A stretch of DNA of 64,000 bases, taken from NCBI GenBank assembly GCA_023399465.1, contig JAEWPB010000151.1:15210-79209 (forward strand), read 5' to 3'. The DNA comes from Pseudomonadota bacterium. GTDB taxonomy: Bacteria > Pseudomonadota > Alphaproteobacteria > Rhizobiales > Rhizobiaceae. A program made the position numbers and the translations under genes. Positions 42,451 through 50,614 of this stretch are shown in pieces (within the stretch, counting starts at the first letter, position 1; the number at the start of each line of letters is the position of its first letter). The notes below the pieces were generated by a model, which was not told where the DNA came from, searched no databases, and was given only the letters and a program-made list of their open reading frames with translations.

Positions 42451-43720
42451 ACGCCTTCTCGCGCGCCACGGCCTGCCAGCCAATGTCGCGGCGGCAGAAG
42501 CCGTTGTCCCAGCGCACGGCATCGACCATCGCATAGGCGCGGCTCTGGGCCTCGGCGACCGTCTTGCCCGACGCGGTGACGTTGAGCACCCGGCCGCCGG
42601 TGGCGACGAGGGCGCCGTCCTTCAGGGCCGTGCCGGCATGGAATACCTTGGCGCCATCGCGCGCTTCCGGCAGGGCGGTGATCGGGGTGTTCTTCTCGTA
42701 GGCGCCGGGATAGCCCTTCGACGCCATGACGACGGTCAGCGCCACGTCGTCGCTCCATTCGGCCTTGACCTGGTCGAGCGTGCCGGTGGCGGTGGCGTAA
42801 AGCAGCGGCAGCAGGTCGCTCTTCAGCCGCATCATCAGCACCTGGCATTCGGGATCGCCGAAGCGGACGTTGTATTCGATCAGTTCCGGCCCCTTGGCGG
42901 TGATCATCAGGCCGGCGAAGAACACGCCGGAGAAGGGGTGACCGCTCTCGGCCATGCCGCGCATCGTCGGCTCGATGATTTCCTTCATCGTCCGCTCGAC
43001 CATGGCTGGCGTCATCACCGGAGCGGGCGAGTAGGCGCCCATGCCGCCGGTGTTGGGGCCGGTGTTGCCGTCGCCGACGCGCTTGTGGTCCTGGGCGGTC
43101 GCCAGCGCCAGCGCGTGCTTGCCGTCGCAAAGGCAGAAGAAGCTCGCTTCCTCGCCGTCAAGGAAGGCCTCGACCACGACTTCTGCCCCTGCCGCGCCGA
43201 ATGCGCCTTCAAAACAGTCGTCGATGGCGGCAAGTGCCTCCTCGACGGTCATCGCCACGGTCACGCCCTTGCCGGCGGCAAGGCCATCGGCCTTGATGAC
43301 GATCGGCGCGCCCTCAGCCCGGACATATGCCTTGGCCTTGGGGGCGTTGTTGAAGCGCTGGTAGGCGCCGGTCGGAATGTCGTACTTGGCGCAGAGATCC
43401 TTGGTGAAGCCCTTGGAGCCCTCGAGCTGGGCGGCGGCGGCCGACGGGCCGAAGACGGCAATGCCGCCGGCGCGGAGCGCATCGGCAAGGCCGGCGACCA
43501 GCGGGGCCTCGGGACCAACGACCACGAACTCGATGCCGTTGTTGCGGCAGAAGGAGAGGACGGCATCATTGTCCTCGACGTTGAGGGAAACGAGCGTCGC
43601 GTGCTCGGCGATGCCGGGATTGCCGGGAGCTGCGAAGAGTTCGGTCAACAGCGGGGATTGCGCCAGTTTCCAGGCGAGAGCGTGCTCGCGGCCACCGGAT
43701 CCGATCAGCAGGACTTTCAT
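42449..43720 (-). CDS. purD: Phosphoribosylamine-glycine ligase
   Basis: This 423-residue ATP-grasp enzyme has VLLIGSGGREHALAWKL at the N terminus, PIVIKADGLAAGKGV, RVGDGNTGPNTGGMGAYSP and YNVRFGDPECQV. It makes glycinamide ribonucleotide in purine synthesis. GAGAGGAACGCG precedes the ATG. It is monocistronic and ends at a strong terminator. Confidence 0.97.
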   Translation of the reverse strand: MKVLLIGSGGREHALAWKLAQSPLLTELFAAPGNPGIAEHATLVSLNVEDNDAVLSFCRNNGIEFVVVGPEAPLVAGLADALRAGGIAVFGPSAAAAQLEGSKGFTKDLCAKYDIPTGAYQRFNNAPKAKAYVRAEGAPIVIKADGLAAGKGVTVAMTVEEALAAIDDCFEGAFGAAGAEVVVEAFLDGEEASFFCLCDGKHALALATAQDHKRVGDGNTGPNTGGMGAYSPAPVMTPAMVERTMKEIIEPTMRGMAESGHPFSGVFFAGLMITAKGPELIEYNVRFGDPECQVLMMRLKSDLLPLLYATATGTLDQVKAEWSDDVALTVVMASKGYPGAYEKNTPITALPEARDGAKVFHAGTALKDGALVATGGRVLNVTASGKTVAEAQSRAYAMVDAVRWDNGFCRRDIGWQAVAREKA

Positions 43721-43881
43721 CGCGTTCCTCTCAACTTCGATCTTTTCCGCGGGTTAAGGGCGGGCGGTGCAAAGGTCAAGCGCTTTCCTGTGGAACCTGT
43801 GCCTCAAGGCTTTCGGTGGCTTGTCTTGCCATCTTGTGCCGCTATGGTCGCCGCTCCCGCAATGTATGACGAGAGTTCAGG

Positions 43882-46197
43882 ATGGCTGCCGACATCAATT
43901 TCCTTGCCGCCAAAATTTCCGCAGAAGTCAGTGCCCGGCCGAACCAGGTCGTGGCCGCGATCGAGCTTCTCGACGGCGGTGCGACCGTGCCGTTCATCGC
44001 GCGCTACCGCAAGGAAGTCACCGGCGGGCTGGACGACGGTCAGTTGCGCACGCTGTCGGAACGGCTCGTCTACCTACGCGAGCTCGAAGCCCGCCGCGCC
44101 TCGATCATCGGGTCGATCAACGACCAGGGCAAGATGACCGACGAGCTGCTTGGCAAGCTCAGCAGCGTCGGCACCAAGGCCGAGCTCGAGGATCTCTATC
44201 TCCCCTACAAGCCGAAGCGCCGCACCCGCGCCGAGATCGCCCGCGAACGCGGCCTTGGCGCGCTCGCCGAGGCGATCCTCGCCGATCGCTCGACCGATCC
44301 GGCGAAGCTGGCGGAAGGCTACATCACCGAGGACGTGCCCGATGTGAAGACGGCGCTCGAGGGTGCGCGCGACATCGTCGCCGAAGGCATCGCCGAAAAT
44401 GCCGCGCTGATCGGCAAGCTTAGAAACTACATGAAGGACAGCGCCCAGCTGCGCGCCCGCGTGGTCGACGGCAAGCAGGACAGCGGCGAGAAGTTCTCCG
44501 ATTACTTCGACCATACCGAACGCTGGGCAACCGTTCCAGGTCACCGCGCGCTCGCCATGCTGCGCGGCTGGAACGAGGAGTTTCTGACGGTGTCGATCGA
44601 GGTCGATACCGACGTTCCGTCGCCACAGAAGCCGGTCGAGCGGATGATCGCCGCGGCTTGCGAAATCGGCAATCGCGGCCCGGCCGACAACTGGCTGATG
44701 GATGTCGCCGGCTGGACCTGGCGGGTCAAGCTTTCGATGTCGCTCTCCCTCGACCTGATGCGCGAACTTCGCGAACGGGCGGAGGAAGAGGCGATCCACG
44801 TCTTTGCCCGCAACCTGAAGGATCTGCTGCTTGCCGCACCTGCCGGCTCGCGGCCGACCATGGGGCTTGACCCGGGCATCCGCACCGGCGTCAAGGTCGC
44901 GATCGTCGATGGCACCGGCAAGCTGCTGGAGACCACCACGGTCTATCCGTTCCCGCCGAAGAACGACGTGCGCGGCACGCAGGCCGAGCTCGCCGCGCTG
45001 ATCCGCAAGCACAAGGTCGAACTGATCGCCATCGGCAACGGCACCGGCAGCCGGGAAACGGAAAAGCTGGTGGCGGACATGCTGTCGTCCCTTCCGGCAC
45101 CGAAGCCGACGAAGGTCATCGTCTCGGAAGCGGGCGCCTCGGTCTATTCCGCCTCGGAAACCGCCGCCGCCGAATTCCCCGGGCTCGACGTGTCGCTGCG
45201 CGGCGCCGTCTCCATCGCCCGCCGCCTGCAGGATCCGCTCGCCGAATTGGTCAAGATCGAGCCGAAGTCGATCGGCGTCGGTCAGTACCAGCACGATGTC
45301 GACCAGCAGAAGCTGTCGCGTTCGCTTGATGCGGTCGTGGAAGACGCGGTCAACGCCGTTGGCGTTGATCTCAACACCGCATCCGCTCCGCTGCTGTCGC
45401 GTGTTTCGGGCCTTGGTCCGTCGATTGCCGAGGCCATCGTCCGGCACCGCGACAGCGAGGGACGTTTCCAGACCCGCAAGGAGCTGCTGAAAGTCGCCCG
45501 CCTCGGCCAGCGTACCTTCGAGCAGTGCGCCGGCTTCCTGCGCATTCCTGATGGCAAGGAGCCGCTCGACGCCTCCGCCGTGCACCCCGAAGCCTATGGT
45601 GTCGCGAAGAAGATCGTCGCTGCCTGCGGTCGCGACCTTCGCGCGCTGATGGGCGACAGCGCCACGCTGAAGGCGATCGACCCGCGCGCCTTCGTCGACG
45701 AGCAGTTCGGTCTGCCGACGGTGAGGGACATCATCTCCGAACTCGAGAAGCCCGGCCGCGACCCGCGCCCGAGCTTCAAGACCGCGACCTTTGCCGAAGG
45801 GATCGACGAGATCAGCGACCTGAAGCCCGGCATGATGCTGGAGGGAACGGTCACCAACGTCGCCGCCTTCGGTGCCTTCGTCGACATCGGCGTGCACCAG
45901 GACGGTCTCGTCCATGTGTCCCAGCTCGCCGACCGCTTCGTCAAGGATCCGCATGAGGTCGTGAAGGCCGGTGACGTGGTCAAGGTCAGGGTCGTCGAGG
46001 TGGACGTGAAGCGCAAGCGCATCGGCCTGTCGATGCGCAAGGACGATGGCGGTGCGGCGGCCTCCGGCCCGTCGTCGCGCGAACCGCGGGCCTCGGCGGG
46101 GACCATGCGCCACGCCAATGCCAAGCCGGCCAAGCCCGCAGCTCCCCAGCAGGGAAGCCTCGGCGCGGCGCTTGCCGAAGCGATGAAGCGCAAGTAA
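43882..46197 (+). CDS. tex: Tex-family RNA-binding transcriptional accessory protein
   Basis: This 771-residue protein has the Tex N-terminal helical region (VPFIARYRKEVTGGLDDGQL), a YqgF-like domain (about 325-450, GLDPGIRTGVKVAIVDGTGK), helix-hairpin-helix modules (about 490-560, VGVDLNTASAPLLSRVSGLG) and an S1 RNA-binding domain (about 650-718, GTVTNVAAFGAFVDIGVHQD). The C terminus is Ala/Pro-rich. It is thought to act in transcription or RNA turnover. It starts at ATG 43882 with a weak ribosome binding site and is probably monocistronic. Confidence 0.95.
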   Translation: MAADINFLAAKISAEVSARPNQVVAAIELLDGGATVPFIARYRKEVTGGLDDGQLRTLSERLVYLRELEARRASIIGSINDQGKMTDELLGKLSSVGTKAELEDLYLPYKPKRRTRAEIARERGLGALAEAILADRSTDPAKLAEGYITEDVPDVKTALEGARDIVAEGIAENAALIGKLRNYMKDSAQLRARVVDGKQDSGEKFSDYFDHTERWATVPGHRALAMLRGWNEEFLTVSIEVDTDVPSPQKPVERMIAAACEIGNRGPADNWLMDVAGWTWRVKLSMSLSLDLMRELRERAEEEAIHVFARNLKDLLLAAPAGSRPTMGLDPGIRTGVKVAIVDGTGKLLETTTVYPFPPKNDVRGTQAELAALIRKHKVELIAIGNGTGSRETEKLVADMLSSLPAPKPTKVIVSEAGASVYSASETAAAEFPGLDVSLRGAVSIARRLQDPLAELVKIEPKSIGVGQYQHDVDQQKLSRSLDAVVEDAVNAVGVDLNTASAPLLSRVSGLGPSIAEAIVRHRDSEGRFQTRKELLKVARLGQRTFEQCAGFLRIPDGKEPLDASAVHPEAYGVAKKIVAACGRDLRALMGDSATLKAIDPRAFVDEQFGLPTVRDIISELEKPGRDPRPSFKTATFAEGIDEISDLKPGMMLEGTVTNVAAFGAFVDIGVHQDGLVHVSQLADRFVKDPHEVVKAGDVVKVRVVEVDVKRKRIGLSMRKDDGGAAASGPSSREPRASAGTMRHANAKPAKPAAPQQGSLGAALAEAMKRK

Positions 46198-46224
46198 CGC
46201 GTCGCGGCCACGAGGATGCTGAAG

Positions 46225-46258
46225 GCACCGCCCTGCAACCGGGCGGTGCAGGGTTGCA
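46225..46258 (+). terminator. Hairpins downstream of tex with two alternative pairings
   Basis: GCACCGCCC (46225-46233) pairs with GGGCGGTGC (46241-46249). Alternatively, TGCAACC (46234-46240) pairs with GGTTGCA (46252-46258). The two cannot form together. No U-run follows, so termination is uncertain. Confidence 0.4.
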
Positions 46259-46393
46259 ACACCTGCCGACCTGATGATTTCCGCGCAATGCGAGGCGCTT
46301 GTTTCTGTTCAAGACAGCGTTAAGTTCAACACGCATTGTTTGTCATCGGTCAGGAACTGACGAGTCGGGCTTGTCGGTTCGTCGGAGGTGTTC

Positions 46394-47650
46394 ATGGCAG
46401 CAGATATCCACGAAATGATCGACAAGATCGTTCGCAAGGGGTCACTGAAGCTGACCCTTTCTTCTGGACGCGTGGTTGAATTTGGGGATGGCTCGGAGGA
46501 GCAGATCGCCGTCCGCTTCACCGATGAAGAAGCGGAGCGGCTGGTCGCGCAGGACCCGACGCTGAAGCTCGGCGAAATGTACATGGACGGCCGGTTCGTC
46601 GTCGAACAGGGCAATATCTTCGATTTCCTGTCGCTGGTCGCGCGCAACGGCGCCAACAAGGCGATCTCGTTGCGCATGCTCGCCCAGGGGCTGCTGCGCG
46701 TCGCCTCGACCCAGATCGGCACGCGATTGCCGATCAACCACAACCTCAGGAACGTCTCGCATCACTACGACCTCAGCGCCAAGCTCTTCAATCTCTTCCT
46801 GGATGAGGACTGGCAATATTCCTGCGCCTATTTCGAGCCGCCGGGCATCGGCCTCGACGAGGCGCAACTGGCGAAGAAACGCCATATCGCCGCCAAGCTG
46901 ATGCTCGAGCCCGGAAACCGGGTACTGGAGATCGGATCGGGATGGGGCGGCCTCGCCATGTATCTCGCCGAGGCCGAAGAGGTCGACGTGACCGGCATCA
47001 CGCTCAGCGAGGAGCAGTTGAAGGTATCGAGCGAACGCGCGCTCAAGCGCGGGCTCTCCAACCGTGTCCGCTTCGAATTGCGTGACTATCGGAAGATGAA
47101 CGGCGCCTCCTACGACCGGATCGTGTCGGTCGGGATGTTCGAGCATGTCGGGGTCGGCAACTACGGCAATTTCTTTCGCACGGCGGCGCGGCTGCTCGAC
47201 AAGCACGGCATCATGGTGCTGCACTCGATCGGCCGCACCCGTCCCAACTACATGACCAACCCGTTCATCGAGAAATACATCTTCCCCGGGGGCTACATCC
47301 CGTCGGTCGGCGAGGTGCTGCCGGCACTTGAGAAGGCGGGGCTGCTGATCAAGGACATCGAGATCCTGCCGATGCACTATGCCTACACGCTGCGCCACTG
47401 GCGCGAGCGTTTCGTCGCCCGCAAGGAGGAGGCGATCGCCCTTTACGACGAGCGCTTCTTCCGCATGTGGGAATTCTATCTGGCCGGCTCCGAGGTCGCC
47501 TTCCGCCACGACCGCATGTTCATCTTCCAGATCCAGATCGCCCGTCACCAGGACGCCGTGCCCTATCAGCGCGGCTACATCGCCGAGCGCGAGGCGAAGC
47601 TGAAGGAGTTCGAGAGCACCCGTGCACCCTTGGAAAAGGTCGAGTTCTGA
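46394..47650 (+). CDS. cfa: Cyclopropane-fatty-acyl-phospholipid synthase
   Basis: This 418-residue protein has the CFA synthase layout: N-terminal lipid-binding part, then the SAM motif VLEIGSGWGGLAMYLAEAEE, GMFEHVGVGNYGNFFRTAAR, HSIGRTRPN and FIEKYIFPGGYIPS. It methylenates unsaturated acyl chains of membrane lipids with SAM. GGAGG lies five bases before the ATG at 46394; a GTG two codons earlier overlaps it. It stands alone. Confidence 0.94.
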   Translation: MAADIHEMIDKIVRKGSLKLTLSSGRVVEFGDGSEEQIAVRFTDEEAERLVAQDPTLKLGEMYMDGRFVVEQGNIFDFLSLVARNGANKAISLRMLAQGLLRVASTQIGTRLPINHNLRNVSHHYDLSAKLFNLFLDEDWQYSCAYFEPPGIGLDEAQLAKKRHIAAKLMLEPGNRVLEIGSGWGGLAMYLAEAEEVDVTGITLSEEQLKVSSERALKRGLSNRVRFELRDYRKMNGASYDRIVSVGMFEHVGVGNYGNFFRTAARLLDKHGIMVLHSIGRTRPNYMTNPFIEKYIFPGGYIPSVGEVLPALEKAGLLIKDIEILPMHYAYTLRHWRERFVARKEEAIALYDERFFRMWEFYLAGSEVAFRHDRMFIFQIQIARHQDAVPYQRGYIAEREAKLKEFESTRAPLEKVEF

Positions 47651-47706
47651 CGGCCCGGCGCTGGTTAACAAAGCGGTAACATCATCTGACTAATTTGACC
47701 CAATCC

Positions 47707-47733
47707 CGCGGCCCTCTTCGGGCCGCGTCTTGT
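47707..47733 (+). terminator. Terminator-like hairpin between cfa and the MipA gene
   Basis: CGCGGCCC (47707-47714), loop TCTTC, GGGCCGCG (47720-47727), tail TCTTGT. The stem is strong and the U-run weak. Confidence 0.55.
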
Positions 47734-47755
47734 ATTGCGTTATGTGGAGTTCGAT

Positions 47756-48556
47756 GTGTTCAGGCGTTCGCTCTTGCCCCTGTCCCTGGGGTTGTTTCTC
47801 TCGTCCGCCGGTATGGCAGCCGCAGACAGTTGGTGGTCCGGAGACTGGTATGTGAGCGTCGGTGCCACCGGCTTCGTCGCACCCGACTTCGAGGGCTCGT
47901 CGCACCGGGAACTCAAGTTCGCGCCGCTGATCTCGGTAGGCCGTCAGGGCCCCGGTCCCCGTTTCTCCTCGCGCAACGACAACCCGTCCTTTGCCCTGAT
48001 CGACAATGACACCTTCCGCGCCGGTATCGTCGGCAAGCTCATCACCAAGCGCGACGAGGAAACCGCCGCGGAACTCGTCGGCCTTGCCACGGTGCCGTGG
48101 GGACTGGAAGTGGGCGGTTTCGCCGAAGTCTATCCGACCGACTGGCTGCGCGCGCGCGCCGAAGTGCGCCAGGGTCTTCGCAGCCATGACGGCATTGTCG
48201 CCGATGTCGCACTCGACGCATTCACCGATCTCGCGCCCGACCTGCAGCTTTCCGCCGGCCCGCGCGCGACCTTTGCCAGCCAGGGCTACTATGACGCCTA
48301 TTACGGCGTCAGCGCCAAGCAGGCGGCAGCCTCCGGCCTGAGCGAATATGATCCGGGCGATGGCGTGCAGTCGGTCGGCGTCGGTGCGGCCCTCACCTGG
48401 AAGGCGACCGACAACATCACCACCAGCTCCTTCGTCGAGTACCGGCGCCTTGCAGGGCCGGCGGCTGACAGCAGCCTTGTGCGCGAGCGCGGATCGCGCA
48501 ACCAGTTGCTGTTCGGCGTTTCGGCGACCTACAAGTTCAATTTCACCCTGAATTAA
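47756..48556 (+). CDS. MipA/OmpV-family outer membrane protein
   Basis: This 266-residue protein has a signal peptide (FRRSLLPLSLGLFLSSAGMA) and beta-barrel features of the MipA/OmpV family: GDWYVSVGATGFVAPDFEGS, FSSRNDNPSFALIDNDTFRA, and a C-terminal strand SATYKFNFTLN. The family scaffolds peptidoglycan enzymes (MipA) or forms small pores. The start is GTG at 47756, with GGAG six bases upstream; the frame is open seven codons further to a TTG, which is less likely. Confidence 0.88.
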   Translation: MFRRSLLPLSLGLFLSSAGMAAADSWWSGDWYVSVGATGFVAPDFEGSSHRELKFAPLISVGRQGPGPRFSSRNDNPSFALIDNDTFRAGIVGKLITKRDEETAAELVGLATVPWGLEVGGFAEVYPTDWLRARAEVRQGLRSHDGIVADVALDAFTDLAPDLQLSAGPRATFASQGYYDAYYGVSAKQAAASGLSEYDPGDGVQSVGVGAALTWKATDNITTSSFVEYRRLAGPAADSSLVRERGSRNQLLFGVSATYKFNFTLN

Positions 48557-48615
48557 CATAGGGCCGGCCGCCGCCGCAGCTTGACCGGCAGCGGCGGCGG
48601 TCGATACTGGTTGTT

Positions 48616-49569
48616 ATGGAAAATCTGAACGGTATGAGCGGGCGCGTCGCCGATGCGCCATCGAACAACTGGGTCTACAAGGTGCTGCCGCCAGCCCTTT
48701 GGCCCTATGCCCAGCTGGCGCGCTGGGACCGGCCGATCGGCTGGCAATTGCTGATGTGGCCATGCTTCTGGTCGGCAGCGTTGGCCGCCAATGCCGCGGC
48801 CGAACTCGGGCAGTTTTCGCCCGGCCTCCTCGTCTTCCACCTGTTCCTGTTCTTCGTCGGATCGGTCGCCATGCGCGGGGCGGGCTGCACCTACAACGAC
48901 ATCGTCGACCACAAGATCGACATGGAGGTCGCCCGCACCAGGTCGCGGCCGCTGCCGTCCGGCCGGGTCAGCCGCTTCCAGGCCAAGGCCTTCATGGTGG
49001 CGCAGGCCCTGGTCGGGCTTCTCGTGGTGCTTCAGTTCAACGGCTTCACCATCGGCCTCGGCATCCTGTCGCTCGCCATCGTCGCCATCTATCCCTTTGC
49101 CAAGCGCTTCACCGACTGGCCGCAGTTCTTCCTCGGCATGGCGTTTTCCTGGGGTGCGTTGATGGGCTGGGCAGCGGTGTTCGGCAGCCTGTCGGCGGCA
49201 GCCGTTACTCTTTACATTGCCTCGATCGCCTGGACCATCGGCTACGACACGATCTACGCCCACCAGGACAAGGAGGACGACGAGCTTATCGGCGTGCGTT
49301 CGACTGCGCGACTGTTCGGGGAGAATACGCGGGCCTGGCTGATCGGCCTCTACGGCGTCACTTTCCTGCTGCTGTGGATTTCCTTTGCGCTGGCCGGTAT
49401 CGGCCTGCTCGCCTATCTCGGATTGCTGGTCGCGGGCGTGATGCTCGCCTACCAGATCCTGGTGCTGGATATCCATGATGGCGACCAGTGCCTGGCGCTC
49501 TTCAAGTTCAACACCCGGGTGGGTCTGGTGATCTTCGCCGGGCTGGTTCTGGCGCTGCCCTTCGCCTGA
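48616..49569 (+). CDS. ubiA: 4-hydroxybenzoate polyprenyltransferase
   Basis: This 317-residue protein has about nine membrane helices and the two Asp-rich motifs NDIVDHKID (with VARTRSRPLPSG) and YDTIYAHQDKEDDE. It attaches the octaprenyl chain to 4-hydroxybenzoate in ubiquinone synthesis, using the product of ispB. The ATG at 48616 gives the usual length. A strong terminator follows. Confidence 0.95.
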   Translation: MENLNGMSGRVADAPSNNWVYKVLPPALWPYAQLARWDRPIGWQLLMWPCFWSAALAANAAAELGQFSPGLLVFHLFLFFVGSVAMRGAGCTYNDIVDHKIDMEVARTRSRPLPSGRVSRFQAKAFMVAQALVGLLVVLQFNGFTIGLGILSLAIVAIYPFAKRFTDWPQFFLGMAFSWGALMGWAAVFGSLSAAAVTLYIASIAWTIGYDTIYAHQDKEDDELIGVRSTARLFGENTRAWLIGLYGVTFLLLWISFALAGIGLLAYLGLLVAGVMLAYQILVLDIHDGDQCLALFKFNTRVGLVIFAGLVLALPFA

Positions 49570-49603
49570 GGCAGCAGCCAGCATTCCCCAGTACTCCAAT
49601 GTG

Positions 49604-49634
49604 AAAAGGCCGGTCGCGAAGGACCGGCCTTTTT
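49604..49634. terminator. Bidirectional terminator between ubiA and DUF6101
   Basis: AAAAGGCCGGTC (49604-49615), loop GCGAAG, GACCGGCC (49622-49629), then five T. The A-run on the left serves the convergent minus-strand gene. Confidence 0.92.
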
Positions 49635-49655
49635 CGTGTGATCGGTATCGCGGCC

Positions 49656-50222
49656 TTAGCTGCGGGCGATGATTTCCTTGCCTTCGATCTTCATCATCAC
49701 GCCGAGTGCGCCGGTCGAACGGCGGACGAGGAAGCGGGGACGGCGGTCGGCAAAGAACGAATGGCGGCGGCGCGGCTTGCTTTCGCGGGCGCGCACCTCG
49801 CCGAGGTGGTCTTCCAGCGGACGGGCGACACCGTCGGCTTCGACCATCAGCATCGGAATGCGGTAGGCTTCGGCCCAGTTGCGCCAGTCGGCGGCGATGT
49901 CGCAGAGGTCGTGCGCCACCAGAAGCGGGATGCAGAGTTCAGGATCGTCGTGATGCAATTCCAGGGTCACCGTTACTTGGCCGTCTCCGTGGTCGATCGC
50001 CCGGGCGGCGACACCCTTGAAGGCACGGGCCGGCATCGCGATGGAGAGCGGCAGGCCGCTCGAGGGCAGAACCTTGCGCAGGACAGCGCCTCGTTCATCG
50101 ATCATTATCGTGACATTACCGGAAGCGCCATGCAATGCGTATGTGGCCTGTTGTGGAAAACGCGACGGGTCCAGCCGCAGTTTCGCCCCTGCCCATTCGG
50201 GCTTCAGTACCGTGTTTGTCAT
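49656..50222 (-). CDS. DUF6101-type hypothetical protein
   Basis: This 188-residue protein has no signal peptide or membrane helix. It resembles the alphaproteobacterial DUF6101 family as I recall it: LRLDPSRFPQQATYALHGAS, ITLELHHDDPELCIPLL-like beta segments and a basic C-terminal part (RARESKPRRRHSFFADRRPR). The basic tail could bind nucleic acid, which is a guess. The ATG at 50222 follows AAGGA at nine bases. The function is unknown. Confidence 0.7.
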   Translation of the reverse strand: MTNTVLKPEWAGAKLRLDPSRFPQQATYALHGASGNVTIMIDERGAVLRKVLPSSGLPLSIAMPARAFKGVAARAIDHGDGQVTVTLELHHDDPELCIPLLVAHDLCDIAADWRNWAEAYRIPMLMVEADGVARPLEDHLGEVRARESKPRRRHSFFADRRPRFLVRRSTGALGVMMKIEGKEIIARS

Positions 50223-50614
50223 CAACTCGCATCCTTGTTTTACCTGGAGGCCGGAGGCCGGCTTTCCGCGGGACTTTGCGTCCTCTTGATGAGCCCAAAA
50301 TAGGTCCGCCCCCTTCCGGACGCCTTAAAAATCGCGGTTAAGAAAACTTTGCATTCCCAAATGGTTAGCAAAATGAAAGACCACAGCCTTTCCCATTGGT
50401 GAACGCCGCGGCGCGCCGCGTGCGGCAGCGCCCCGTCACGGGCGAAGCCTGAAAAGCCACGGGCAAGGCCCGTGTTCCACAATGGAACGGAGCTGAAATT
50501 CCGACCGTGCGCCGACTGGTCTCGCGCGGCGGGCTGGCACGTTTCTGGACGCGCACTCCCGGGTGGATGGCACCTTCGGTGCCGCCTCCGCGGATCTGAT
50601 GAAGGGCATCGCCG
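50223..50614. other. 392-base intergenic region between DUF6101 and DUF1217, with four hairpins
   Basis: No gene is seen. Four adjacent hairpins occupy 50407-50488: the 14-base perfect palindrome CGCGGCGCGCCGCG (50407-50420); CGCCC/GGGCG (50429-50444); CACGGGC/GCCCGTG (50458-50474); and GTTCCA/TGGAAC (50474-50488). They lie in the probable leader of the DUF1217 gene. The AT-richer part at 50325-50395 may hold its promoter, but I cannot name boxes with confidence. Confidence 0.55.

Noticed and set aside
44074..46113. Minus-strand open frame of about 680 codons opposite tex
   Set aside because: It is antisense to the well-conserved tex gene and has the composition of a codon-bias artefact.
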